DNA of 64,000 nt from Buchnera aphidicola (Aphis gossypii) (lineage in GTDB: Bacteria > Pseudomonadota > Gammaproteobacteria > Enterobacterales > Enterobacteriaceae), in contig NZ_CP056771.1 of NCBI RefSeq assembly GCF_013394915.1, positions 1-64,000 of the forward strand, in the 5' to 3' direction. Every line of letters starts with the position of its first letter. The stretch's first letter is position 1. Under the pieces are notes generated by a model. That model had not been told where the DNA came from and did no database searches. It saw only the letters and a list, made by a program, of their open reading frames with translations. A program made the translations under genes and the position numbers. Shown one piece after another: positions 1-10,203 of the stretch.

Positions 1-373
1 CACTAAACTTTCTTTTCAGTAAAACTTCTGCTTGAAAAATATCTCCGTTTCCAGTAGCTAAATAATAACGACTAAAATCGTTAATACGCCATTTTATATA
101 AGAATCTACAATAAGATCTTTTTTCTCTTTCGTTACAAAACGATCAGCTTGATTATCCATAGTATGAATACGAGCATCTAGCATTTTAACAGTTTCTAAA
201 AACGGAATTTTAAAATGCAATCCAGGATTATAAACTAATGCTTTTTGATTATTATTCTTTAAAACTTTTCCAAACTGTAATACGATGCCACGTTCCCCTT
301 CTTTAACAATAAACAATGAAGAAGAAAATAAAAGAAGAAAAACGCTTGATAAACAAATTAGTAATTTATTCAT
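1..373 (-). CDS. hflC: HflC, modulator of FtsH protease (partial, C-terminal part outside window)
   Basis: The first 124 residues of HflC are visible and the rest lies beyond the left edge. The product begins MNKLLICL, followed by one hydrophobic membrane anchor at about residues 4-22. The SPFH/prohibitin start comes next (VKEGERGIVLQFGKV, then NPGLHFKIPFLETV and LDARIHTMDNQADRF), which matches E. coli HflC closely. HflC pairs with HflK in the inner membrane and forms a large periplasmic cage around the FtsH protease, moderating membrane-protein degradation. The start lies 4 bases after the hflK stop, so the two are surely co-transcribed. The assignment is confident despite truncation. Confidence 0.95.
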   Translation of the reverse strand, partial: MNKLLICLSSVFLLLFSSSLFIVKEGERGIVLQFGKVLKNNNQKALVYNPGLHFKIPFLETVKMLDARIHTMDNQADRFVTKEKKDLIVDSYIKWRINDFSRYYLATGNGDIFQAEVLLKRKFS

Positions 374-377
374 ACAA

Positions 378-1610
378 TCATTCTCTCTCTGTATTTTTAA
401 TGTCATTATGTATTGAATTAGTACGTTGTCTTTTTAAAAAATTATCAGGAGATAATGAAGATAAATAATTAATACCTTGGTCTTTTTTTGAAAAATTATA
501 TTTATTTTGTACTGGTTTAGTAGAATTTAAAAACGGTGTATTGTTATCTTGTTTATCATTTATGAAATTATTTAAAGATAAAAAAAATGTTGAATCGCTA
601 TTTTTATCGATAAAAATTTTTTTAGTATTACTTAATAGTTTTTCCATAGATTCTATATAAATTCTTTTAAGAGTAATTTCTTTAGCTTTTTTATACTCTG
701 GTAAAATTTTTAAAAATCGAATAATTTCTCCTTGAGCTTCTAAAATTATACGAGAAGAATATGCTTTTGCTTCTTCTAAAATACGTTGAGCTTTTCCATG
801 AGCTTTTGGTTGAACCTCATTTGCATATGATTCAGCTTCACGTACATATTGCTCTCGATTTTCACGAGCTGCAATCGCATCATCAAAAGCAGATTTTACT
901 TCTTCAGGAGGTCTAGCCGTTTGAAAATTAACATCTAATACAGTTAATCCCATATGATATGGTCGAATGGTTTCTTCAATTTCCTTTTGTGTATCATGCC
1001 TTACCAAAGTCCGTCCTTCAGTCAAAATACGATCCATAGTAGAGCGTCCGATAACTCCACGTAAAGCACTATCAGTTGCTTGTCTTAAACTGTCATCTGG
1101 ATATGCAACAGAAAAAAGATAATTTGAAGGATTAGTAATTTTATATTGTACGTTCATTTCTACACGTACTACGTTTTCATCTGAAGTTAACATTATGCCT
1201 GAAGTAGCTAATTCGCGGACTGTTTCAACATTTACTGCTTGTACATTATTAATAAAAACTGGTCTCCAATTTAATCCTGGTTCAACTAAATGACTAAATT
1301 TTCCAAAATGAGTTACAACTCCACGTTCAGCCTCTTTAATAGTGTAAAATCCACTAGCGCACCAGACAAAAAAAGCTATAAAAATTAATATTAAAAAAGG
1401 ATGAATTTTTTTATTTAACAAATTTTTAGAATTATTTGTATGATTAATTATACTGCTAAAATTAAATAAAAATTTTTTAAAATTGATTGAATTTTTTTTT
1501 TCACGAGTCGTTTTTTGATCTTTTTTTTCAGAATAATCTTTTTCTGAACTATGCTTTTTTCCCCATGGGTCTAGTTCTGGTTGATGATTTTTTGTTTTAT
1601 TCCAGGCCAT
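378..1610 (-). CDS. hflK: HflK, modulator of FtsH protease
   Basis: Partner of HflC in the membrane complex that restrains FtsH. I place the start at the ATG at 1610, giving MAWNKTKN, because E. coli HflK also begins MAWN and a GAGG ribosome site sits 7 bases upstream; an in-frame codon 12 bases earlier is less likely. The protein is 410 residues (E. coli 419). It has a polar N-terminal tail with a DPWG motif, one membrane segment at about residues 69-89, an SPFH domain (KEAERGVVTHFGKF, NVETVRELATSG) and a helical region rich in Glu/Ala (AIAARENREQYVREAE). In E. coli hfq and hflX lie between miaA and hflK; here the 163 bases before hflK hold neither. Confidence 0.97.
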   Translation of the reverse strand: MAWNKTKNHQPELDPWGKKHSSEKDYSEKKDQKTTREKKNSINFKKFLFNFSSIINHTNNSKNLLNKKIHPFLILIFIAFFVWCASGFYTIKEAERGVVTHFGKFSHLVEPGLNWRPVFINNVQAVNVETVRELATSGIMLTSDENVVRVEMNVQYKITNPSNYLFSVAYPDDSLRQATDSALRGVIGRSTMDRILTEGRTLVRHDTQKEIEETIRPYHMGLTVLDVNFQTARPPEEVKSAFDDAIAARENREQYVREAESYANEVQPKAHGKAQRILEEAKAYSSRIILEAQGEIIRFLKILPEYKKAKEITLKRIYIESMEKLLSNTKKIFIDKNSDSTFFLSLNNFINDKQDNNTPFLNSTKPVQNKYNFSKKDQGINYLSSLSPDNFLKRQRTNSIHNDIKNTERE

Positions 1611-1773
1611 TTTATGCCTCATTTATTAGTTTTAACGCTATATCATATAATTTTAAAAAATTTAGAAATAATATATCTTATATTTTAAGATATGAAAACC
1701 GTATTTTTTTACAATTTTTTAGAAATTAGTTAATATAAAATCTTTTAATAAGTAGAAAATAAAATTTTGTAAT

Positions 1774-2745
1774 TTAAAATTCAATATCTAATTGATGTGT
1801 TTTAAAAATTTTTAACATTTTTTTAAAAATAATATTTGGTTTAGAACTAGTCAAAAAATAAACATTTTTCCATTTTTTTAACCAAGTTAATTGATGTTTA
1901 GCTAACTTTCTTGTTGAAAAAACAATTTTTAAAAACATTTCTTCATAACTAGTTCCATGTTCAAGATATTCCCACATTTGCCTATATCCTATGCATCGTA
2001 TAGATGGTAATTGTTTATTTAAATCACCTCTAAAAAATAATTTTTCTACTTCTTTTTGAAAACCTAAAGTCAACATTTTTTTTATACGAAGTTCAATTTT
2101 TTCATGTAACCATTCTTTACTTTTTGGTAAGATAGAAAATTGAATTATATTATATGGCAATTTATTTAATCTATCGTTTTTTAAAGACGTCAGTGTCTTT
2201 CCAGAAACATAAAATATCTCCAATGCTCTTAATAATCTTTGACAATCGTTTTTATGAATATTATTAGCAGATGTAGGATCTACTAAATTTAACTGTTCAT
2301 GTAAAAAATATTGATTGTATTTTGTTTTATTCAATAAATACTTTCTAATTTCAAAATTAGAAGGAGGAAGATTAGATAAACCATATAATAACACATGGTA
2401 ATAAAGCATTGTCCCTCCAACAAGTAAAGGTATTTTCCCTAATTTTAAAATATTTTCAATTTCTCTATAAGCATCTTTTCTAAATTCAGCAACTGAATAA
2501 ATTTCACTAGGATCTTTAATATTTAATAAGCGATGTGGGTGCATCTGTAAATCTAAATGATTTGGTTTATCTGTACCAATATCCATATCACGATAAATTA
2601 AAGCAGAATCCACACTAATTATTTCTATTGGTAAATATTTTCTAAGATATATAGCAATTTTACTTTTACTGCATCCAGTTAAGCCCATTAAAAACAAAAC
2701 AATTGGTTGTTTTGGTTTCAAAATTTTTATATTTTTCATATACAT
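1774..2745 (-). CDS. miaA: tRNA dimethylallyltransferase MiaA
   Basis: Transfers the dimethylallyl group to A37 of tRNAs that read codons starting with U. The protein has 323 residues (E. coli 316). Family landmarks are present: SVDSALIYRDMDIGTDKP near residues 45-62, LVGGTMLYYHVLLYGLSNLP, the QRLLRALEI segment and IRCIGYRQMWEYL. The N-terminal P-loop is unusual. It reads GLTGCSKS at residues 21-28, where the family has GPTASGKT/S, so the glycine before the catalytic lysine is serine. Two starts are possible, the ATG at 2745 and another six bases in (2739); homology cannot choose. The neighbour on the 5' side is a gene desert where E. coli has mutL. Confidence 0.95.
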   Translation of the reverse strand: MYMKNIKILKPKQPIVLFLMGLTGCSKSKIAIYLRKYLPIEIISVDSALIYRDMDIGTDKPNHLDLQMHPHRLLNIKDPSEIYSVAEFRKDAYREIENILKLGKIPLLVGGTMLYYHVLLYGLSNLPPSNFEIRKYLLNKTKYNQYFLHEQLNLVDPTSANNIHKNDCQRLLRALEIFYVSGKTLTSLKNDRLNKLPYNIIQFSILPKSKEWLHEKIELRIKKMLTLGFQKEVEKLFFRGDLNKQLPSIRCIGYRQMWEYLEHGTSYEEMFLKIVFSTRKLAKHQLTWLKKWKNVYFLTSSKPNIIFKKMLKIFKTHQLDIEF

Positions 2746-3424
2746 AATATTTTATTAATATTTATTTTATCTAATGATTATAAAAAAATTTTTATAGTTT
2801 ATAGCTAAAAAATTTTATTTTTTAAGATTTATTTACTTTTATTATTTGGTTATTTTAAAACTTTTTTAATATCCAATTCATTTAAAAATAAATAAAAAAT
2901 TATTTAAATAAATTCACATCTAATATTTTAAAATATAAAAGATTTTTTAAATTTAAAAAATTGCTAAAAAATTAAAAAGATTAATTTAAAAATGACTAAT
3001 TTTAAAAGCAAATTATAAAATTTTATAAAAATAAGATAAAATTAAATATTTTAAAAAGTTTGAATAATATTATTCATTTAAATAGTTTATAATATTAATT
3101 ACTTTAATTATAATGAAAAATTACATTAATTTTTTAATACTGACGTTAAAATAGCAAGTTATCAATACAGTTTTTTATTTTTTTAGAAATGATAAAATAA
3201 ATTAAAATGATATTTAATTTATATTGGTTATTTGGTCATTAACTTAAATAAAATTTTTAAAAATCTATTGAATATTCATTTTAATATTTTCAGCTCTTCA
3301 TGCATGATTGTTTATAAATTTTTTTAATAAGATAAATTTTTATGTAAAATACTTAATTATCAAAAAAATAAAAACATCGATTAAAACCCTTTAAAAACAG
3401 CTAAAATAGTCTAATCATAAAAAA
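2746..3424. other. 679-base AT-rich gene desert between miaA and mtlD
   Basis: No open frame of useful length, no RNA gene and no repeat is recognisable here. The sequence is almost entirely A and T with many stops in all frames. In E. coli mutL lies directly before miaA, and mtlR lies directly after mtlD. Both genes point into this gap in the ancestral arrangement, so it probably holds the eroded remains of one or both. I could not match any stretch to either protein by eye. It must also contain the promoter for the miaA transcript and the end of the mtlAD transcript. Confidence 0.6.
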
Positions 3425-4603
3425 CTAAATATACAATTTTTTAGAATAAACATTATCAATTGAAATATATTCAGAAGCAATCAAATTAATTTCTGGACTA
3501 TCTATTTGTAAGTTAGAAACTTGATTTAATGTTTTTTTTATTCCAAAATTTCTTATTAAATTGCCAATTTGCATTGATTCTAAATCATTTTTATTTCTAT
3601 AATATAAAGCTGCTGCAATGCCTTTGGTTAAATTGTGATATAAAAAATTATATTTTTTTGCTAATAAAAAAGGTTTGATTAAACGTTCATCTTGTCGTAG
3701 TTTTTGCAATGGATTTCTAGCAATTCGTTCAATTTTGTCTGATAAAAAGGGATTTTGGAAACGAACTAAAATTTTATCAATATAAGAAAAATGACTGTTT
3801 TTATTAAACTTATATTTTTTAATTAAGGTTAATCCACTTTCTTTCATTGCACCTTTTACAATATTTTTTATATCACTATCTTGAATGCTTTCGTATATAG
3901 TTTTATATTTTTTTATCCAACCTAAATATGCTGTTATAACATGCCCTGTATTTAATGTTAATATTTTTCTATCTATAAAAGATTTCAAGTTATCACTGAT
4001 TTTCATGTTAATAATTTTAGGTATAATCCCTTTGAATTGTTTTTTATCTACAATCCATTCTTGAAAATCTTCAGCAATTAAAGATAATATATTTTTTTTA
4101 CAAGAAGATGTTGATGGCACAATCGTATCAATACTGCAATCAACGAAGCCAACATATTCATTTAAATATTCATGATATTTGATAGAAATTTTTTCAAAAA
4201 TAATTTCTTTTAAATAAGAGGTTGCTTGAGTTTTATTTTCGCAAGCAATAATATTTAATGGTATTTTAGATTTTAATTTAATTTTTAGCATAATTCCTTG
4301 CGATAAAATAATTGCAATATTATCGAGAGAAGATGCTCCAACAGAAGTTGTAATTAAATTTGCATTAGATATAATTTTTGATATATTAGAATTATTTAAA
4401 TTAATCGCATGAAAATTATTAATATTAATGATTTCTTGATAGTTACATCCAACTAATTTAATTTGATATTTTTTATAATAATTTAATGCATCTATTATGT
4501 TTTTGTTAATATCAGTAAATGTAAGAGTAAAACCAGACTGTAATATTGATCTTCCAATAAAGCCTCGACCAATATTACCAGCTCCAATATGTAAAACGTT
4601 CAT
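3425..4603 (-). CDS. mtlD: Mannitol-1-phosphate 5-dehydrogenase
   Basis: Oxidises mannitol-1-phosphate to fructose-6-phosphate with NAD, feeding glycolysis. The product has 392 residues (E. coli 382) and opens with the NAD-binding motif MNVLHIGAGNIGRGFIGR. Later landmarks are VGFVDCSIDTIVPS, LTLNTGHVITAYLGW and the FQNPFLSD segment, all typical of the polyol dehydrogenase family. The start is set at the ATG at 4603, with GGGA six bases upstream; an in-frame TTG 12 bases earlier is rejected because E. coli MtlD starts at the same point. It follows mtlA by 19 bases, forming an mtlAD operon. The regulator mtlR is not seen downstream. Confidence 0.96.
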   Translation of the reverse strand: MNVLHIGAGNIGRGFIGRSILQSGFTLTFTDINKNIIDALNYYKKYQIKLVGCNYQEIININNFHAINLNNSNISKIISNANLITTSVGASSLDNIAIILSQGIMLKIKLKSKIPLNIIACENKTQATSYLKEIIFEKISIKYHEYLNEYVGFVDCSIDTIVPSTSSCKKNILSLIAEDFQEWIVDKKQFKGIIPKIINMKISDNLKSFIDRKILTLNTGHVITAYLGWIKKYKTIYESIQDSDIKNIVKGAMKESGLTLIKKYKFNKNSHFSYIDKILVRFQNPFLSDKIERIARNPLQKLRQDERLIKPFLLAKKYNFLYHNLTKGIAAALYYRNKNDLESMQIGNLIRNFGIKKTLNQVSNLQIDSPEINLIASEYISIDNVYSKKLYI

Positions 4604-4622
4604 ACAAAATCCCAATTAATTT

Positions 4623-6512
4623 TTAAATATTTAAGTATGATAAAACATCTTGGATATTTTTTGTTTTAGATAATTTCATAATAATATCTGGGTCATCTAA
4701 CGCATTTGTAATTTGACTCACGACCATAATATGTTCATTATTTTTAGCTGCAATTCCAATCACAAGATAAGCTATATCATCAAAATTTTCTCCAAAACGC
4801 ACACCATTTGGGAATTGACAAAAAATTATTCCAGTTTTTAAAATATTATCTTTTGCCTCTATGGTACCATGAGGCAAGGCAACATGCTCTCCTAACCACG
4901 TAGATGTAATTTTTTCTCGTGCTAACATTGAGTCAATATAATCAGTTTTTACATAACCTTGTTCTACCAAATGTTTTCCAACTATTTTAATAGCTTGTTC
5001 TTTATTGGAAGCAAATTGATTAAGAAAAATATTTTTTTCATTTAGTTGAAATAATTTTTTAGCTTTATCTTTTTCACTAAAAACATTTATTTTACTTATA
5101 TTTGTTGGATTATAAAAATTTTTATTTTTAACTAATTTGTTCACTAAAGAATCATAAAAAATATTATCAAGAAAGTTCACTAAAGATATATGTTTAGAAT
5201 TAGGAGCATATTTTTTAGCGCGAGAAGTTAAATTTTTATGTGTGATTACCATATCAGTATTTTTAGGTATGCAATGAATAGACGAATTAGATATAGATAT
5301 ATGCATTAATTTTTTTTCTGTTATTTTTTTACGAAGTATATTTGCACCTATTGCACTCGATCCCATACCAGCGTCGCAAGCTACTACAATAGTATTGATA
5401 TTTTTAAAAAAATAATCTGATTTGTCATGATGCTGATAATTTAACAATTTTTTGTTAATTGTTTTTTGAGATAAATTAAAAAATTTTTTATTTTTATTAT
5501 TAATAAACTTCAATAATATAATAGAAGTTAAAAAAGAAACAAAAAAAGAAGAAAAAATAGAAAATATATTAATACAATAAAAATTTTTTTTTGTCATTGC
5601 TAAAATTGATAAAATAGATCCAGGTGAAACAGCTCCAATTAATCCGCCTTGAAAAAAAACAAGTATAAAAATATTAGTCATACTCCCTAAAATAAGAGAT
5701 AATAAAAATTTTGGATTTGCCAAAACGTAAGGAAAATAAACTTCATGCACTCCTCCTAAAAAATGAATAATAGAAGCTCCTCCAGCTGATTTATAAAACT
5801 CTCCTTCTCCAAGAAAAAAGCATGCTAGTAATATTCCCAATCCAGGCCCGGGATTAGATTCTATTAAAAAAAATATAGAATTCTTGTTTTCTAGTATTTC
5901 TTGAAGTCCAAATGGAGAAAAAACTCCATGATTAATTGCATTATTTAAGAAAAATATTTTAGCAGGTTCAACTATAATCGCTACAAGAGGCAATAAATTG
6001 CAATTTATAATAGTTGTTAATAAATAACGTATAGAATTTGATATATATTCTATAAAAGGTCCAATAAAAAAAAATGAAATAATTGTTAAAAATATTCCAA
6101 TTATTGCAATAGAAAAATTGCTAACTAACATTTCAAATCCATTTTTTATCTTATCTTTTATTAAAACATCAAAATTTTTAACAATCCATCCGCTTAATGT
6201 TCCAGAAATCATACCTCCGAATAACATGGGTATTTTTGCACTAACAATCATACCAACAGTGGAGATACTCCCAACTAAACCTCCTCTTTCTCCTCCGATT
6301 AATCGACCTCCGGTATATCCAATAAGAATAGGTAAAAGATAAAATATCATAGGTGAAATTAATTGCGCTAAAATTTTATTTGGATACCAACCTAACGGCA
6401 TAAAAAAAGCGCTCATAATGCCCCATATAATAAAAATACTTATATTCGGCATCATGATATTACTTAAAAATCGACTAAAACTTTGCATTTTAAACTTAAT
6501 TAACTGAAACAT
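4623..6512 (-). CDS. mtlA: Mannitol-specific PTS enzyme IICBA
   Basis: Inner-membrane permease that imports mannitol and phosphorylates it using phosphoenolpyruvate-derived phosphate from HPr. The 629-residue protein keeps all three domains of E. coli MtlA (637). The membrane IIC domain (about 1-345) carries the substrate-site motif [10 protein letters not shown]. The IIB domain has phosphocysteine C379 in [14 protein letters not shown]. The IIA domain has phosphohistidine H548 in [11 protein letters not shown]. It starts [18 protein letters not shown], parallel to the E. coli start, and is followed at once by mtlD. With mtlD and pgi it forms a local sugar-entry cluster that delivers carbon as fructose-6-phosphate. 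Confidence 0.97.
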   Translation of the reverse strand: MFQLIKFKMQSFSRFLSNIMMPNISIFIIWGIMSAFFMPLGWYPNKILAQLISPMIFYLLPILIGYTGGRLIGGERGGLVGSISTVGMIVSAKIPMLFGGMISGTLSGWIVKNFDVLIKDKIKNGFEMLVSNFSIAIIGIFLTIISFFFIGPFIEYISNSIRYLLTTIINCNLLPLVAIIVEPAKIFFLNNAINHGVFSPFGLQEILENKNSIFFLIESNPGPGLGILLACFFLGEGEFYKSAGGASIIHFLGGVHEVYFPYVLANPKFLLSLILGSMTNIFILVFFQGGLIGAVSPGSILSILAMTKKNFYCINIFSIFSSFFVSFLTSIILLKFINNKNKKFFNLSQKTINKKLLNYQHHDKSDYFFKNINTIVVACDAGMGSSAIGANILRKKITEKKLMHISISNSSIHCIPKNTDMVITHKNLTSRAKKYAPNSKHISLVNFLDNIFYDSLVNKLVKNKNFYNPTNISKINVFSEKDKAKKLFQLNEKNIFLNQFASNKEQAIKIVGKHLVEQGYVKTDYIDSMLAREKITSTWLGEHVALPHGTIEAKDNILKTGIIFCQFPNGVRFGENFDDIAYLVIGIAAKNNEHIMVVSQITNALDDPDIIMKLSKTKNIQDVLSYLNI

Positions 6513-6629
6513 ATTAATTGCTCATAATCTAGAAACACATTAGTATTAAATAACAATAAAAATCAAGTAGTAAAATATCATTGAACATTTAGTGAAAATC
6601 TTGAGTTCTTTCAAATACTAAAAATATTT

Positions 6630-8288
6630 TTATTTATAAAAAAATTTATAAAAATTTATTAAACCTTGCGTAGAAGAGTCGAGACGTTTACTATTTTCTA
6701 TAGTAGAAAAATTTTTATAAATATTTTTAGCTAAATTTTTTCCTAGTTCAACACCCCATTGATCAAAACTAAAAATATTTAATAGATGACCTTGAACAAA
6801 AATTTTATGTTCATATAGAGCAATTAAACAACCTAAATTATAAGGTGTAATTTTTCGTATTAAAATAGAATTTGTTGGTTGATTACCTATGCATTCCTTG
6901 AATAGAAAGTTTTTGCTTTTTTTGTTTAGATCTCTTTTATTCTCTTTAACAATATTTGATTCTTGTAAAAAAGATATTTCTGAAGTTCCAAATGCAAGCG
7001 CTTTAGTTTGAGCAAGAAAATTAGATATTAGTTTTATATGATGCTCTCTTAGATTATTATGTGAAATAATAGGCGCGATAAAATCACTTGGAATTAATTT
7101 AGTACCTTGATGTATTAATTGAAAAAAAGCATGTTGACCATTAGTACCTGGTTCACCCCAAATAATAGGTCCTGTTTGATAAGATATTTTTTTACCATTT
7201 TTATCAACTGATTTACCATTAGATTCCATATTAGCTTGTTGAAAATAAGCTGCAAATCGATGCATATATTGATCATATGGAAATATCGCTTCTGTTTGAG
7301 TATTAAAGAAGTTTGTATACCAAACGCTAATCAGCGCCAATATTATTGGTATATTTTTTTCATATTCTGTATTATAAAAATGATTATCCATAGCATGAGC
7401 GCCATTTAAAAACTTTTCAAAATTGCTAAATCCAATAGATAGAATTATAGATAATCCTGCAGAAGACCATAATGAAAAACGACCTCCAACCCAATTCCAA
7501 AATTGAAAAATATTTTCAATATTAATACCAAAATCTAATGCGTTTTGTACATTAGCTGATAACGCAAAAAAATGTTTATTTAAAGCAGATTTTTTTTTTA
7601 TATTTTTTAGAAACCATATTTTTGCACTATTTGCATTAGTGATTGTTTCCTCTGTAGTAAATGTTTTAGAAGCTATCAAAAAAATTGTAGTTTCAGGCTT
7701 AATTTTTTTTAAAACTTCAGATAAATGAGTGCCATCTATATTTGAAACATAATGGATATTTAAGTGATTTCTATATGGACGTAATGCTTCTGTAACCATA
7801 TAAGGGCCTAAATCAGAACCTCCAATTCCTATGTTCACAACATCTGAAATAGATTTTTGAGTACAACCTTTCCATTTTCCAGTAATAACCTGTTCTGAAA
7901 AATTTTTCATTTTTCTTAATACGCGATTTATTTCAAACATAACATTTGAATTATCTACAAAAATTGGTGAATTACGTCTATTTCGTAAAGCAATATGTAA
8001 CACGGGACGATTTTCTGTTTCATTGATTTTTTTTCCAGAAAACATTAATTGAATAGCATTTTTAACATCCATTTCTTTCGCTAAATCTAATAAATATTTT
8101 AAAGTATTTTGAGTAATAAGATTTTTTGAGAAATCAACTAACATTTCATTTTCAAAAAAAATAGAAAATTTTTTAAATCGATCACTATCTGACAAAAAAA
8201 GATCTTTTAAATTTATATTTTTCATTATATGAAAATGATTTTTTAAAATTTTCCAAGATCTAGTTTGAATCGGATTTACATATTTCAT
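6630..8288 (-). CDS. pgi: Glucose-6-phosphate isomerase
   Basis: Interconverts glucose-6-phosphate and fructose-6-phosphate in the cytoplasm. The protein has 552 residues (E. coli 549) and aligns from the first residue ([15 protein letters not shown]). It contains the family signatures [33 protein letters not shown], the active-site region [19 protein letters not shown], and the C-terminal signature [13 protein letters not shown]. It lies 117 bases upstream of mtlA on the same strand, so MtlA, MtlD and Pgi may share a transcript; this is inference. Its 5' side faces orn in a divergent arrangement. Confidence 0.98.
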   Translation of the reverse strand: MKYVNPIQTRSWKILKNHFHIMKNINLKDLFLSDSDRFKKFSIFFENEMLVDFSKNLITQNTLKYLLDLAKEMDVKNAIQLMFSGKKINETENRPVLHIALRNRRNSPIFVDNSNVMFEINRVLRKMKNFSEQVITGKWKGCTQKSISDVVNIGIGGSDLGPYMVTEALRPYRNHLNIHYVSNIDGTHLSEVLKKIKPETTIFLIASKTFTTEETITNANSAKIWFLKNIKKKSALNKHFFALSANVQNALDFGINIENIFQFWNWVGGRFSLWSSAGLSIILSIGFSNFEKFLNGAHAMDNHFYNTEYEKNIPIILALISVWYTNFFNTQTEAIFPYDQYMHRFAAYFQQANMESNGKSVDKNGKKISYQTGPIIWGEPGTNGQHAFFQLIHQGTKLIPSDFIAPIISHNNLREHHIKLISNFLAQTKALAFGTSEISFLQESNIVKENKRDLNKKSKNFLFKECIGNQPTNSILIRKITPYNLGCLIALYEHKIFVQGHLLNIFSFDQWGVELGKNLAKNIYKNFSTIENSKRLDSSTQGLINFYKFFYK

Positions 8289-8452
8289 TTAGCTAATCTC
8301 TTGATATTTTTATATTGTAATGATTATAAATAATATTTTTAATTTTTAACATCTATTAAGAATAAAAAACTTGATATTTTTTAAAAAACTAATATTTTAA
8401 AATGATAAACATCATACAACATAATATATTAAAAACATCAAATAAAAAAATT

Positions 8453-9004
8453 ATGAAATTGGATAATGAAAATTTGATTTGGATTGATTTAGAAATGACA
8501 GGTTTAAACTCTAAAATCCATCGAATTATTGAAATAGCAACTCTAATTACAGACGAACAACTAAACATTCTTGCACAAGGTCCAGTTATTGCTATTAATC
8601 AAAAAGAAAAGCATATGCTACTTATGAATGAATGGAACAAAAAAAATCACATGAAAACTGGATTAGTTGAAAAAGTAAAAAAAAGCACTTATAATGAATC
8701 CAAAGCAGAGTTTAAAACTATATCTTTTTTAAAAAAATGGGTTTCTCTGAAGTCATCTCCTATGTGTGGAAACAGTGTTTATCAAGATCGAAAATTTTTG
8801 AATCAATACATGCCGAAATTAGAAAAATATTTTCATTATCGTTCTATAGATGTGAGCACTATTAAAGAATTAGTATCCCGTTGGTACCCTAAAACAAAAA
8901 AGTTCAAAAAACAAAAAAATCATACCGCATTAGATGATATCAAAGAATCAGTTGTAGAGTTACGTTTCTATAAAAAATTCTTTTTTAATACTTCAATTAA
9001 ATAA
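8453..9004 (+). CDS. orn: Oligoribonuclease
   Basis: 3'-to-5' exonuclease of the DEDDh family that degrades two- to five-base RNA fragments left by RNA decay. Motifs visible: exo I in WIDLEMTGLNS, exo II in CGNSVYQDRKFL, exo III in HTALDDIKESVVEL, and the FHYRSIDVSTIKEL segment. The start is chosen at the ATG at 8453 (MKLDNENLIWIDLEM), which gives 183 residues (E. coli 181). An in-frame ATG at 8402 would add 17 residues without counterpart in E. coli. Neither has a clear ribosome site, so the start is less certain than the identity. It is divergent from pgi. Confidence 0.95.
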   Translation: MKLDNENLIWIDLEMTGLNSKIHRIIEIATLITDEQLNILAQGPVIAINQKEKHMLLMNEWNKKNHMKTGLVEKVKKSTYNESKAEFKTISFLKKWVSLKSSPMCGNSVYQDRKFLNQYMPKLEKYFHYRSIDVSTIKELVSRWYPKTKKFKKQKNHTALDDIKESVVELRFYKKFFFNTSIK

Positions 9005-9046
9005 TTAAATAAAGACAGATATAAATTAAATTTTTGAAAGTAAAGC

Positions 9047-9075
9047 TTGATTAATAGATTTGATCTATATAAAAT
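9047..9075 (+). promoter_or_regulatory. Putative sigma-70 promoter of the tRNA-Gly gene
   Basis: A TTGATT hexamer at 9047-9052 and a TAAAAT hexamer at 9070-9075 are separated by exactly 17 bases. They match the -35 and -10 consensus at four and five of six positions. Transcription would start near 9082, about 24 bases before the tRNA. In such AT-rich DNA chance matches are common, so confidence is moderate. Confidence 0.45.
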
Positions 9076-9105
9076 ACATACAGTATTCAAAAATTAATTT
9101 ATTTC

Positions 9106-9181
9106 GCGGGAATAGCTCAGTTGGTAGAGCACAACCTTGCCAAGGTTGGGGTCGCGAGTTCAAATCTCGTTTCCCGCTCCA
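9106..9181 (+). tRNA. glyV: tRNA-Gly (anticodon GCC)
   Basis: A complete cloverleaf of 76 bases. The acceptor GCGGGAA pairs with TTCCCGC, the anticodon stem CAACC pairs with GGTTG around loop TTGCCAA, and the T-loop reads TTCAAAT. The anticodon GCC at 9139-9141 reads GGC and GGU. The terminal CCA is encoded (9179-9181). It stands alone between orn and amiB. The symbol is uncertain because E. coli has several identical GCC copies. Confidence 0.97.
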
Positions 9182-9229
9182 AAATATAAAAATAAATATA
9201 ATAGATAGCTAAAAAATTAAGGAAATTTT

Positions 9230-10108
9230 ATGATTTTTTATTGTTCTTACAAATGGATAATTTTAGCTTTTTTATTAATTATTTTTCAAACAAAATTCAA
9301 AAAAAATATTGAAAAAAAAAACATTAATAAAATAATATTTGTAAAAAAAATAAATCATTATCAAAAAAAAAAAAATATTAGCGAACAAAAGAAAATTATT
9401 ATATTAATAGATCCAGGACATGGCGGGCAGGATCCAGGATCAATTGGGCACAAGGGTTTAAAAGAAAAAGAAGTTACCTTAAAAATTGCTATTAAACTAA
9501 AAAAATTATTAGACAGTAATACATTGTTTCAAGCTGTCTTAACTCGTAATAACGATTCTTATTTGTCTTTAAAAAAACGAAAAAATTTTTTAAAATGTCG
9601 AGAAGTAAGTTTGCTATTATCTATTCATGCAGATTCTGCGCAACAAACATACGTATCAGGAACATCTATTTGGATCGTATCAAATAATCGAATACATCGT
9701 GAAATTAATAATTTTATAAATAATAAAGAAGAAAAAATTTATTTTTCTAAAAATATTGAAGATACCTTTAAGAATAACGAAAATGATATATATTTGAAAA
9801 AAACTATTCTTGATTTACAATTTCACAGTTTTCAATCTATAGGTATGGATTTATCAAAATATATATTTCAAGAATTTAAAAAAATCACAAAAGTAAAAAA
9901 AATACAACCAAATTATGCTAGTTTAGGGATATTAAGTTCTATAAATACACCATCTATTTTAATTGAAACTGGATTTATTACCAATTTCGAAGAAGAAAGA
10001 AAATTAAAAACAATTTCCTATCAAAAAAAAGTGGCTAATGCTATTTATATTTCATTAAAAAATTATTTCCAAAACAAATCTATACCCAATTTTAAAAATA
10101 TTAATTGA
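9230..10108 (+). CDS. amiB: N-acetylmuramoyl-L-alanine amidase (AmiB type, no AMIN domain)
   Basis: Zinc amidase that cuts the bond between N-acetylmuramic acid and the peptide stem, splitting septal peptidoglycan during cell separation. The Amidase_3 domain occupies about residues 55-285. Zinc and catalytic residues are visible: H64 in DPGHGGQDPGS, E79 in GLKEKEV, H133 in SIHAD and the Glu of LIETGFITN. The N-terminus has a hydrophobic segment (WIILAFLLIIFQ), a signal or anchor. At 292 residues it is about 150 shorter than E. coli AmiB. The missing part is the N-terminal AMIN domain that targets the septum; only a Lys/Asn-rich linker remains. AAGGAA precedes the ATG. In E. coli amiB lies beside mutL and miaA. 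Confidence 0.9.
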   Translation: MIFYCSYKWIILAFLLIIFQTKFKKNIEKKNINKIIFVKKINHYQKKKNISEQKKIIILIDPGHGGQDPGSIGHKGLKEKEVTLKIAIKLKKLLDSNTLFQAVLTRNNDSYLSLKKRKNFLKCREVSLLLSIHADSAQQTYVSGTSIWIVSNNRIHREINNFINNKEEKIYFSKNIEDTFKNNENDIYLKKTILDLQFHSFQSIGMDLSKYIFQEFKKITKVKKIQPNYASLGILSSINTPSILIETGFITNFEEERKLKTISYQKKVANAIYISLKNYFQNKSIPNFKNIN

Positions 10109-10127
10109 AATTTTTCAATTTAATATC

Positions 10128-10163
10128 TTTTAAGCATCAAAATACCATTTAAGATGCTTAAAA
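10128..10163. terminator. Rho-independent terminator between convergent amiB and rpmE
   Basis: An 11-base perfect inverted repeat (TTTTAAGCATC at 10128-10138, GATGCTTAAAA at 10153-10163) with a 14-base loop lies between the convergent stops. A run of nine T follows a few bases later on the plus strand. It could serve both genes, though the minus-strand T tract is weak. Confidence 0.55.
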
Positions 10164-10203
10164 TTAAAAATTTTTTTTTAATTAAAAATAAAAAATGACG
10201 ATT

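Noticed and set aside
1487-1729. An 80-residue Phe-rich plus-strand frame over the start of hflK
   Set aside because: Antisense to hflK; composition is that of A/T-rich noise.
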